A stretch of DNA of 64,000 nt, from assembly GCF_019510245.1 (NCBI RefSeq), contig NZ_JAEKKT010000180.1:1-64000 (forward strand), given 5' to 3'. The position numbers and the translations under genes are program-made. Under the pieces are notes generated by a model. That model had not been told where the DNA came from. It searched no databases and saw nothing but the letters and a program-made list of their open reading frames with translations. This stretch comes from Streptomyces sp. Lineage in GTDB: Bacteria > Actinomycetota > Actinomycetes > Streptomycetales > Streptomycetaceae. Positions 57,623 to 64,000 of the stretch are shown here, piece after piece (within the stretch, counting starts at the first letter, position 1; each line of letters begins with the position of its first letter).

Positions 57623-58756
57623 TCAGGCGTCCGGTCGTACCACCCCGAGGATCGGCATCGACCCCGCGCCGCCGATCGACACCGTCCGCCCCGGGCGCGG
57701 GGCCTGGATGATCGTGCCGTCCCCGATGTACATCGCGACATGGCTGGCGTCGTCGTAGTAGATGATCAGGTCGCCGGGGCGCATGTCCTTCACGTCGATG
57801 TGCCTGAGCTGCTTCCACTGCTCCTCGGAGGTGCGCGGGATCGGCTTCCCGGCGCTCGCCCAGGCCTGCGAGGTCAGCCCCGAGCAGTCGTACGAGTCCG
57901 GGCCCTCGGCGCCCCACACGTACGGCTTGCCGAGCTGGGCGGTGGCGAACGCGACCGCCTTCCTGCCCGCCGCGGACGCCTTGGTGTGGATCTCGTCGAG
58001 TATCCCGGTGTCCAGCCAGGCGGTCTGCGCCTTGTAGGCGGACTCCTGCTCCAGCTCGGCGAGACGCTCCCGCTGCTTCTTCTCCAGTGTCGACTGGAGC
58101 TTCTCGGCGGCGGCGATCCGCTGCGTGATCTTCTTCTTGGCGGCGGCCTTCGCCCTGCGGCCCGCCTCCAGCCTGTTCCACTGGTCGGCCGCGTCCGCCG
58201 CGTACTGCTTCAAGTCCTGCTGGGTCTGGGACAGTTCCCTGATCAGGGCCTTGGTCGCCCGCTCGCCCTGGAGCACCCGCCCGGCTCCGTCCAGGAACTC
58301 GGAGGGGTTGTCGCTCAGCACCAGCTGGGCGGTGTCCGGCAGTCCGCCGCTGCGGTACTGGGCGGCGGCCGCCCGGCCCGCCCGCTCCTTCAGCGCGTCG
58401 AGCTTCTGCTGCCCCTTGACGATCTTCCTGGCGAGGCCGACGATCTCGGCGGACTGCTTCCGGGCCGCCTCCTCGGCGGCGTTGTACGCGTCGGTGGCGA
58501 CGGCCGCGTCGTGGTAGAGCTTGTCCAGCTTCGCCTGTACGGCCTCGAGGTCCTTGTCCGGCGGGACGGTCACGGAGGCGGCGGAGCCGCCGGCGGAGGC
58601 CGAGGTGCTGGGTGAGGGGCTGGTCGAGGGTGTCGGGCCGGGCGCCGCGAACGCCGCGCCGGGTGCCGCCAGCACCGTCACCGCGCAGACCACCGTCACC
58701 GCCGTCGCCAGGAGCCCGCGCCCACCCGGCCGGACGGTGTGCTTGTCCGGTCCCAT
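57623..58756 (-). CDS. Secreted NlpC/P60 (C40) peptidoglycan hydrolase
   Basis: 377 residues. A signal peptide (residues 1-38, cut near AFA-AP) is followed by a Ser/Pro linker, a long coiled-coil region (about 65-250) and the NlpC/P60 catalytic domain with Cys in YDCSGLTSQAW near 290 and His in ASHVAMYIGDG near 337. It resembles RipA-like D,L-endopeptidases that need the coiled coil for control. ATG at 58756 follows GGAGGGGGCGGTC. I saw no ydaO-type riboswitch in its leader. Confidence 0.93.
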   Translation of the reverse strand: MGPDKHTVRPGGRGLLATAVTVVCAVTVLAAPGAAFAAPGPTPSTSPSPSTSASAGGSAASVTVPPDKDLEAVQAKLDKLYHDAAVATDAYNAAEEAARKQSAEIVGLARKIVKGQQKLDALKERAGRAAAAQYRSGGLPDTAQLVLSDNPSEFLDGAGRVLQGERATKALIRELSQTQQDLKQYAADAADQWNRLEAGRRAKAAAKKKITQRIAAAEKLQSTLEKKQRERLAELEQESAYKAQTAWLDTGILDEIHTKASAAGRKAVAFATAQLGKPYVWGAEGPDSYDCSGLTSQAWASAGKPIPRTSEEQWKQLRHIDVKDMRPGDLIIYYDDASHVAMYIGDGTIIQAPRPGRTVSIGGAGSMPILGVVRPDA

Positions 58757-58961
58757 GACCGCCCCCTCCGAAAAACTGATTAACCGTCAGTAACTTATGC
58801 GCGTGGAGGATCGTGCCACGGTGTGGCGCAAAACGACAGAGGTAACGGCAGGTGGGTTCCTCCCCGGTTTCCCCCCGAGCATGACGATCTTCCCGCCTTT
58901 GTGACGAACGACTCATCGAGATCGTTCCCCATCCGGTCCGCCCCCGCCCCACCCCGCCCCA

Positions 58962-59792
58962 TCAGGCCTTCGGTGCCAACGCCCCCCACGCCACCGTCAC
59001 TTCGCCCTGCCGCCAGCGCACCGCCGAGTCCGTCACCGGCCAGTCGGCCGTCAGGTCCCGCACCGCCCGGATCCACCGCTGCCGGGCGCCGTACGACGCG
59101 TAGGGTGCGGCCGCCGCCCACGCGCGGTCGAAGTCCCGCAGGAACGCGTGCACCGGCTCGCCCGGCACGTTGCGGTGGATCAGCGCCTTGGGGAGTCGTT
59201 CGGCGAGGTCGGACGGGCGCTCCAGGGACCCGAGCCGGGTCGCGAAGGTCACCGTCCGCGGCCCCTCCGCCCCGAGAGCGACCCACACGTGCCGTCGCCC
59301 GATCTCGTCACAGGTCCCCTCCACCAGCAGCCCGGCGGGCGCCAGTCGCCCGCACAGCCGCCGCCACACCCCGGCGACCTCGCCCTCGTCGTACTGCCGC
59401 AGCACGTTGGCCGCGCGGATGAGCAACGGCCGCTCGGGGACCGGGATCTCGAACCCGCCGTGCCGGAAGGCGAGCCCCTCGCGCTCGTACGGGCGGGCCG
59501 CGGCGACCCGCGCGGGCTCGATCTCGACCCCGACGACACACGCGCGCGGCGCGACGGTGCGCAGCCGGCCGAGCAACTCCACGGCGGTCCAGGGCGCGGC
59601 ACCGTAACCGAGGTCCACGGCCGTCGGATCGCCCGCGCGGCGCAACTCCGCACCGTGGGTGGCGGCAATCCACCGGTCCATACGGCGCAGCCGATTGGGG
59701 TTCGTGGTCCCGCGCGTCACCGTCCCCACGATGGGGGTCCCCCCGCTCGGGCGAGGCCGAGAGCGGGGGAGGGAGGCGGCGCGGGCATTCAT
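58962..59792 (-). CDS. SAM-dependent methyltransferase with in-frame repeat insertion
   Basis: 276 residues. The SAM-binding motif is AVDLGYGAAPWTAVELLGRL, with GVEIEPARVAAA as motif II and the N-terminal TTNPNRLRRMDRWIAATHG characteristic of an actinobacterial family near mshA. Residues 8-21 (LPRSRPRPSGGTPI) are encoded by a 44-base repeat matching the one inside the Eis-like gene and are probably an insertion. Substrate unknown. Confidence 0.85.
   Translation of the reverse strand: MNARAASLPRSRPRPSGGTPIVGTVTRGTTNPNRLRRMDRWIAATHGAELRRAGDPTAVDLGYGAAPWTAVELLGRLRTVAPRACVVGVEIEPARVAAARPYEREGLAFRHGGFEIPVPERPLLIRAANVLRQYDEGEVAGVWRRLCGRLAPAGLLVEGTCDEIGRRHVWVALGAEGPRTVTFATRLGSLERPSDLAERLPKALIHRNVPGEPVHAFLRDFDRAWAAAAPYASYGARQRWIRAVRDLTADWPVTDSAVRWRQGEVTVAWGALAPKA
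59728..59771 (-). repeat. 44-bp coding REP-like insertion, copy 2
   Basis: Reverse complement of the element at 42762-42805 with about five differences. It lies near the start of the methyltransferase gene and is read in the same frame as copy 1, giving S-R-x-R-x-x-G-G-T-P-I-V in both proteins. Confidence 0.8.
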
Positions 59793-60061
59793 GCCTAAGA
59801 GGGTAAACAGTGCAACGCCCCGAGGTGAGGCGCCCCGCATGGGGCGCGGGGAACTGCGCGACCAGCCCCCACCCACCCGCGCCGGACCCCCCAACCGCAC
59901 CATCCCACGCATCCCGCCCTCGAACGGTTGAGCGACCCGAGGTAATGTCCCGGCAAAAACCTCACCCCCCGGAATGGGAATCCTCCCCTCCGCGTTGCAC
60001 CCCGTTGGACGGCACTCGATGCCCTCCCGCCGGCATGCCCGCACCGAGAGAGGACCGCCAC
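59793..60061. repeat. Intergenic region before mshA with REP element
   Basis: 269 bases between divergent genes. About 59828-59885 holds the REP core GCGCCCCGCATGGGGCGC, GGGGAACTGCGCGACCAGCC. The remainder to 60061 carries the mshA promoter and GAGAGGACC close to the start. No coding sequence is evident. Confidence 0.7.
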
Positions 60062-61399
60062 GTGAGCCAGTACGTCAGCAGGCTCGGGCGCCGCTCCCCG
60101 TCGGCTGCCTCCCGGCTCCGCCGGGCCCGCCGGCCGCGCCGCGTCGCCATGCTCTCCGTGCACACCTCACCGCTCCACCAGCCCGGCACCGGCGACGCCG
60201 GCGGCATGAACGTCTACATCGTCGAGCTCGCGCAGCGCCTCGCCGCGATCGACATCGACGTCGAGATCTTCACCCGGGCCACCTCCGGCGGCCTCCCGCC
60301 CACCGTCGAACTCGCCCCCGGCGTCCTCGTCCGGCACATCGACGCCGGCCCCTACGAGGGCCTCGCCAAGGAGGACCTCCCGGCCCAGCTGTGCGCCTTC
60401 ACGCACGGCGTGATGCAGGCCTGGGCCGGGCACCGCCCCGGCCACTACGACCTGGTCCACTCGCACTACTGGCTCTCCGGCCACGTCGGCTGGCTCGCCG
60501 CCCAGCGCTGGGGCGTCCCGCTGGTGCACGCCATGCACACCATGGCCAAGGTCAAGAACGCCAACCTGGCCGACGGCGACACCCCCGAGCCCGCCGCCCG
60601 GGTCATCGGCGAGACCCAGATCGTCTCCGCCGCCGACCGCCTCATCGCGAACACCGCGGAGGAGGCCGACGAACTCGTCCGGCACTACAGCGCCGACCCC
60701 GCCAAGGTCGCCGTCGTGCACCCCGGCGTGAACCTCGAGCGCTTCCGCCCGGCGGACGGGCGGAAGGCCGCCCGCGCCCGCCTGGACCTCCCGCAGGACG
60801 CCCTGATCCCGCTCTTCGCGGGCCGCATCCAGCCCCTCAAGGCCCCCGACGTGCTGCTGCACGCCGTGGCCGTGCTCCTCGACGAGCGCCCCGAACTCCG
60901 CTCCCGGATCGTCGTACCGATCGTCGGCGGCCCCAGCGGCAGCGGTCTCGCCAAGCCGGAGGGCCTGCAGAAGCTGGCCGCGCGGCTCGGCATCGCGGAC
61001 GTCGTCCGGTTCCGTCCGCCGGTCGGCCAGGAGCAGCTCGCGGACTGGTTCCGGGCGGCCTCCGTCCTGGTCATGCCCTCCTACAGCGAGTCCTTCGGCC
61101 TGGTGGCGATAGAGGCCCAGGCGGCCGGCACCCCCGTCCTCGCCGCCTCGGTCGGCGGCCTGCCAGTGGCCGTACGGGACGGCGAGACCGGTTTTCTGGT
61201 GCGCGGGCACGATCCCGCCGACTACGCGCGCGTGCTGCGCCGGTTCGCCGACGACGCCACTCTGGCGGACCGTCTCGGCAGCGCCGCCGCCCGGCACGCC
61301 CAGTACTTCGGCTGGGACACGGCCGCCGCCGCCACCGCCGACGTCTACCTGGCCGCGACCCAGTCCCACCGCCGTCGCGTACGCTCGGCCCATGGGTGA
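60062..61399 (+). CDS. mshA: D-inositol-3-phosphate glycosyltransferase, mycothiol pathway
   Basis: 445 residues from GTG 60062. The GT-B fold shows the N-terminal MLSVHTSPLHQPGTGDAGGMNVYI (UDP-GlcNAc/inositol phosphate binding), VHSHYWLSGHVGWLA and the C-terminal family 4 motif SYSESFGLVAIEAQAAGTPV with its Glu pair. MshA joins GlcNAc to inositol-3-phosphate, the first committed step of mycothiol synthesis. The first 28 residues are a basic extension. The stop overlaps the following YbjN gene by 8 bases. Confidence 0.96.
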   Translation: MSQYVSRLGRRSPSAASRLRRARRPRRVAMLSVHTSPLHQPGTGDAGGMNVYIVELAQRLAAIDIDVEIFTRATSGGLPPTVELAPGVLVRHIDAGPYEGLAKEDLPAQLCAFTHGVMQAWAGHRPGHYDLVHSHYWLSGHVGWLAAQRWGVPLVHAMHTMAKVKNANLADGDTPEPAARVIGETQIVSAADRLIANTAEEADELVRHYSADPAKVAVVHPGVNLERFRPADGRKAARARLDLPQDALIPLFAGRIQPLKAPDVLLHAVAVLLDERPELRSRIVVPIVGGPSGSGLAKPEGLQKLAARLGIADVVRFRPPVGQEQLADWFRAASVLVMPSYSESFGLVAIEAQAAGTPVLAASVGGLPVAVRDGETGFLVRGHDPADYARVLRRFADDATLADRLGSAAARHAQYFGWDTAAAATADVYLAATQSHRRRVRSAHG

Positions 61400-61901
61400 T
61401 GGTGCACAGGAACGGCAGGCGGCGCAGGTCATCGAGGGCGTCCTGAAGGACGCCGAACTGGAGTGGGAGAGCCCCGAGTCGGGCACCTACGTCGTGCAGC
61501 TCCCCGGCACCCGCAAGCTGAAGACGACCGTCTCCCTCATCGTCGGCCGCCACTCCCTCTCCCTGAACGCCTTCGTCATCCGGCACCCGGACGAGAACGA
61601 GCCCGCCGTCCACCGCTGGCTCCTGGAGCGCAACCTCAAGCTGTACGGCGTGAGTTACGCCGTCGACCGCCTCGGCGACGTCTACGTCACCGCCCGCCTC
61701 CCGCTCTCCTCCGTCACCGCCCCCGACCTCGACCGGCTCCTCGGCCAGGTCCTGGAGGCCGCGGACGGCGCCTTCAACACCCTCCTGGAGCTGGGCTTCG
61801 CCTCCGCGATCCGCAAGGAGTACGCGTGGCGGGTGTCCCGGGGCGAGTCGACGCGGAACCTGGACGCGTTCACGCACCTGATCGAGCGCCCCGCTGACTG
61901 A
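61392..61901 (+). CDS. YbjN-domain protein
   Basis: 169 residues. The pattern VIEGVLKDAELEWESPESGTYVVQLPG, VRxxDxNEPAVHRWLLERNLKLYGVSYAVD and a C-terminal helical segment fit the YbjN/chaperone-like fold (related to type III secretion chaperones). It overlaps mshA and is consistently found after it in Streptomyces, so it may assist mycothiol or envelope functions. Biochemical role unknown. Confidence 0.88.
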   Translation: MGDGAQERQAAQVIEGVLKDAELEWESPESGTYVVQLPGTRKLKTTVSLIVGRHSLSLNAFVIRHPDENEPAVHRWLLERNLKLYGVSYAVDRLGDVYVTARLPLSSVTAPDLDRLLGQVLEAADGAFNTLLELGFASAIRKEYAWRVSRGESTRNLDAFTHLIERPAD

Positions 61902-62032
61902 CTTCAGGTCCATACCTGATTAAAGCCTGCACGACTCTTTCGAGGTGCCGGGCCGTCGTGGCATGCTCACGGCCGACGCGGATATGAACGTCGTTCACAA
62001 CCATGAAAGCCGCCATGGGAAGGACGTACGGA

Positions 62033-63709
62033 ATGAGCACCGCCCACCACGGCAGGACCGGCCCCCTGACCGGCCCCCTCACCAGACGCACCCTGCTCGT
62101 CGGCGCCACGGCCGTGGCCGCGACCGCCGTGACGGGCGGCACGGCCCACGCCTCCGGCGGACAAGTCCCCTCCCTCTGGCGGGAGTTCCGGCGCACCCCG
62201 TTCACCCACCCGCAGATCCCCTACGTCGGCCGGGCCGGGGCGGCCCGCATCCGCCGCCTGCCCGTCGTCGCCGACGTCCGGGCGTACGGCGCCGTCGCCG
62301 ACGGCGTCACCGACTGCGCCCCCGCGATCAACCGTGCCATCGCCGCTGCCGCCCGGGCCGGCGGTGGCACGGTCACCATCCCGCCCGGCACCTTCCGCAT
62401 CGACGGCCTCATCCGCATCGGCCACGACAACGTGGTGCTGCGCGGCGCCGGCAGCGGCCGTACGACGCTCCACGCGACGAAGAACCTCACCGAGCTCATC
62501 GGCCCGTACGGCTCCCGCTACGGCGGCACGAAGTCCGCGTGGTCCTGGGCGGGCGGGCTCATCTGGCTGGCGCCCGAGCCCCGTTGGGACTCCCTGGTCG
62601 CCGCGATCAGGGCCCAGGCCTGGCCCTTCGAGGGCTGGACGGGCAACAAGCGGGACGAGTGGGAGCAGCTGACGCCCGTCGGACCCGCCCGGCAGGGCGA
62701 CTGGACCGTCACCGTCGCCGACCCCTCCCGGCTGCGCCCCGGCCGCCTGGTCCTGCTCCGGATCGCCGACGACCCCGCCCACACCCTCCTCCAGCACATG
62801 TCCGGCGGCGGCCCGGGACCGGCGTCGTACTACTGGGAGGACAAGACCAAGCTGCTGTCGTACGTCCCCTACGAGTGGCCCGTCCGCGTCACCGCGGTGC
62901 GCGGCCGCAGGGTGACGCTGGAACGCCCGCTGCCGCTGGACCTCCGCCCGGAGTGGAACCCGCAGTTCACCACCCACGTCCGCGAGCTGACCGGATCCGG
63001 CGTCGAGGGCCTCACCCTCGACGTCATGGAGACCCCGCAGTCCCCGCACCTCCTCGACAAGGGCTACAACGGGGTCGTCCTGCAGTGCGCCTACGACTGC
63101 TGGGTGGACGACGTCACCGTCCGCAACGTGGACAACGGCTTCGGCCTGGTCGCCGCCTCCGCCTGCACCCTGCGCCGCACCCGGGTCGGCGGCCGTGGCG
63201 AGCACCACCCCTACTTCTGCCGCGAGGGCTCGCACGACAACCTGATCGAGGACTTCACCGTCGAGCAGCGCACCGTCCCCGCCCCCGCCGACACCCAGCT
63301 GCACGGCATCAACGTCGAGGGGCTGTCCTCCCACAACGTCTGGTCACGCGGCGAGATGCAGATGGGCACCTTCGACTCCCACCGCGGCCTGCCGTTCGCC
63401 AACGTCCGCACCGACATCACCGTGAACAACAACGGCCGGCACGGCGGCGACGCCAACGCCGGACCGCTCTTCGGCGCCCGCTTCACCCACTGGAACGTCC
63501 GGGTGACCAACGGCCGCGCGGGCCTGATGCGCCTCGACGGCCTGGCCCCGTACTCCGCGACGGTCGGCCTCAACCCGGTCACCGACTTCGACCAGATCGA
63601 CGTACCGGACTTCACCGGGGACCTGAACTCCCGCCTGGAGCTGTACGGCACCTGGGACGCGGTACGGCCACGGAACCTGTACGAGGCTCAGCGCGCGCTG
63701 CCCCGGTAG
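62033..63709 (+). CDS. Tat-exported right-handed beta-helix protein (pectate-lyase-like fold)
   Basis: 558 residues from ATG 62033, with GGAAGGACG ahead. A twin-arginine-type signal (TRRTLLVGATAVAATAVTGG, cut near AHA) comes first. Next is the pectate-lyase superfamily opening VVADVRAYGAVADGVTDCAPAINRAIAAAA and GGTVTIPPGTFRI, then a beta-helix with many Asn/Asp turns (YNGVVLQCAYDCWVDDVTVRN). The family includes polysaccharide lyases and hydrolases; no catalytic residues can be assigned. It overlaps the convergent AraC gene by 22 bases. Confidence 0.85.
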   Translation: MSTAHHGRTGPLTGPLTRRTLLVGATAVAATAVTGGTAHASGGQVPSLWREFRRTPFTHPQIPYVGRAGAARIRRLPVVADVRAYGAVADGVTDCAPAINRAIAAAARAGGGTVTIPPGTFRIDGLIRIGHDNVVLRGAGSGRTTLHATKNLTELIGPYGSRYGGTKSAWSWAGGLIWLAPEPRWDSLVAAIRAQAWPFEGWTGNKRDEWEQLTPVGPARQGDWTVTVADPSRLRPGRLVLLRIADDPAHTLLQHMSGGGPGPASYYWEDKTKLLSYVPYEWPVRVTAVRGRRVTLERPLPLDLRPEWNPQFTTHVRELTGSGVEGLTLDVMETPQSPHLLDKGYNGVVLQCAYDCWVDDVTVRNVDNGFGLVAASACTLRRTRVGGRGEHHPYFCREGSHDNLIEDFTVEQRTVPAPADTQLHGINVEGLSSHNVWSRGEMQMGTFDSHRGLPFANVRTDITVNNNGRHGGDANAGPLFGARFTHWNVRVTNGRAGLMRLDGLAPYSATVGLNPVTDFDQIDVPDFTGDLNSRLELYGTWDAVRPRNLYEAQRALPR

Positions 63710-64000
63710 CGCCCCGGCGTCACCCCGACCAGCCGTTTGAAGTGCCGGGTGAGATGGGCCTGGTCGTAGAAGCCGGTGGCGGTGGCCGTCTCGCCGGGCG
63801 GGACGCCGTCGAGCAGCAGCCGGCGGGCCCGGCCGACGCGGCGGGACATCAGGTACTGGTGCGGGGCGATGCCGTACGCGCCGCTGAACGCCCGTACCAG
63901 GTGGGCGGGGTGGGCGTGCAGCAGCCGGGCCGCCTCCTCCAGGGCGAGCCCGTCGGCGACCCGCTCGTCGAGGAGTTCGCGCAGGGAACGGGCGAGGGCC
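63688..64000 (-). CDS. AraC-family regulator, 5' part beyond window
   Basis: The last 103 or so residues are visible, from the window edge to TGA at 63688-63690. Two helix-turn-helices are present: ADGLALEEAARLLHAHPAHLVRAFSGAYGIAPHQYLM and GETATATGFYDQAHLTRHFKRLVGVTPGRYR. This is the AraC DNA-binding domain; the effector domain lies outside. Confidence 0.92.
   Translation of the reverse strand, partial: ALARSLRELLDERVADGLALEEAARLLHAHPAHLVRAFSGAYGIAPHQYLMSRRVGRARRLLLDGVPPGETATATGFYDQAHLTRHFKRLVGVTPGRYRGSAR

Noticed and set aside
58757..58961. c-di-AMP (ydaO) riboswitch before the NlpC/P60 gene
   Set aside because: This class often precedes cell-wall hydrolase genes in Streptomyces, but I could not find the conserved core segments in the leader on the minus strand.
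1..64000. tRNA, rRNA or insertion-sequence genes
   Set aside because: No tRNA-like cloverleaf with TTCGA-type loop context, no rRNA sequence and no transposase-like ORF was recognised on either strand.

Overview
This window is chromosomal DNA from a Streptomyces or close relative. GC content is very high throughout, genes overlap by ATGA/GTGA, GTG starts are common, and the gene content is typical of the genus: mycothiol genes mshD and mshA, glnR, a Nur-type Fur regulator, the c-di-GMP-dependent anti-sigma factor RsiG, Scr1/DUF397 modules and a SigJ-like ECF factor. Gene order from mshD through glnR, the rhodanese/DUF1416 pair and nur/ygfZ/dtd/rsiG to mshA matches my memory of the conserved S. 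coelicolor core around SCO4151-SCO4204. No rRNA, tRNA, CRISPR array or transposase gene was seen.

Layout. 1-6.1 kb: two ABC transporter sets, one with a GntR/YtrA repressor and one with an ECF sigma factor and membrane zinc-finger protein. 6.1-9.1 kb: mshD and a secreted 5'-nucleotidase. 9.1-11.6 kb: two nearly identical 37-38 residue Lys/Pro-rich peptide genes followed by a fused ABC exporter. 11.6-16.3 kb: accessory genes (Uma2-type protein, VapB/PIN-like pair, a broken toxin-like gene, a Scr1/DUF397 module, a DUF6247-like protein). 16.2-27.9 kb: two-component system, HtrA-like protease with a small companion peptide, LacI regulator, glnR, hydrolase, MoaD-like protein, and a sulfur block (Cys-containing leader peptide, rhodanese, DUF1416). 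28-39 kb: more variable genes, including a SnoaL-LUD fusion opposite a SigJ-like sigma factor, a second Scr1/DUF397 module, a LysR/cupin/DoxX locus and a three-gene operon of repeat-rich membrane proteins. 39-43.9 kb: nitrobindin-like protein, nur, ygfZ, dtd, rsiG, Eis-like acetyltransferase. 44-51.4 kb: an island of three GntR-type regulators sharing an effector domain, a membrane protein carrying a similar signature, two HAD hydrolases and an APH-like kinase. 51.4-64 kb: an interrupted TetR gene, HelD-type helicase, XRE regulator, HbhA-like protein, SpoIIE-type phosphatase, NlpC/P60 hydrolase, methyltransferase, mshA, YbjN protein, a Tat-exported beta-helix protein and a partial AraC regulator.

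The strongest candidates for something undescribed are the duplicated peptide genes beside an exporter (9.3-11.5 kb) and the GntR/HAD/kinase island (44-51.4 kb), where two regulators share the operator AGTTGG-NGA-CCAACT and leaderless promoter spacing. Also notable are a perfect 77-bp tandem duplication that throws a gene out of frame (37.80-37.95 kb), a 44-bp repeat that lies in frame inside two unrelated proteins, and four genes broken by small lesions.
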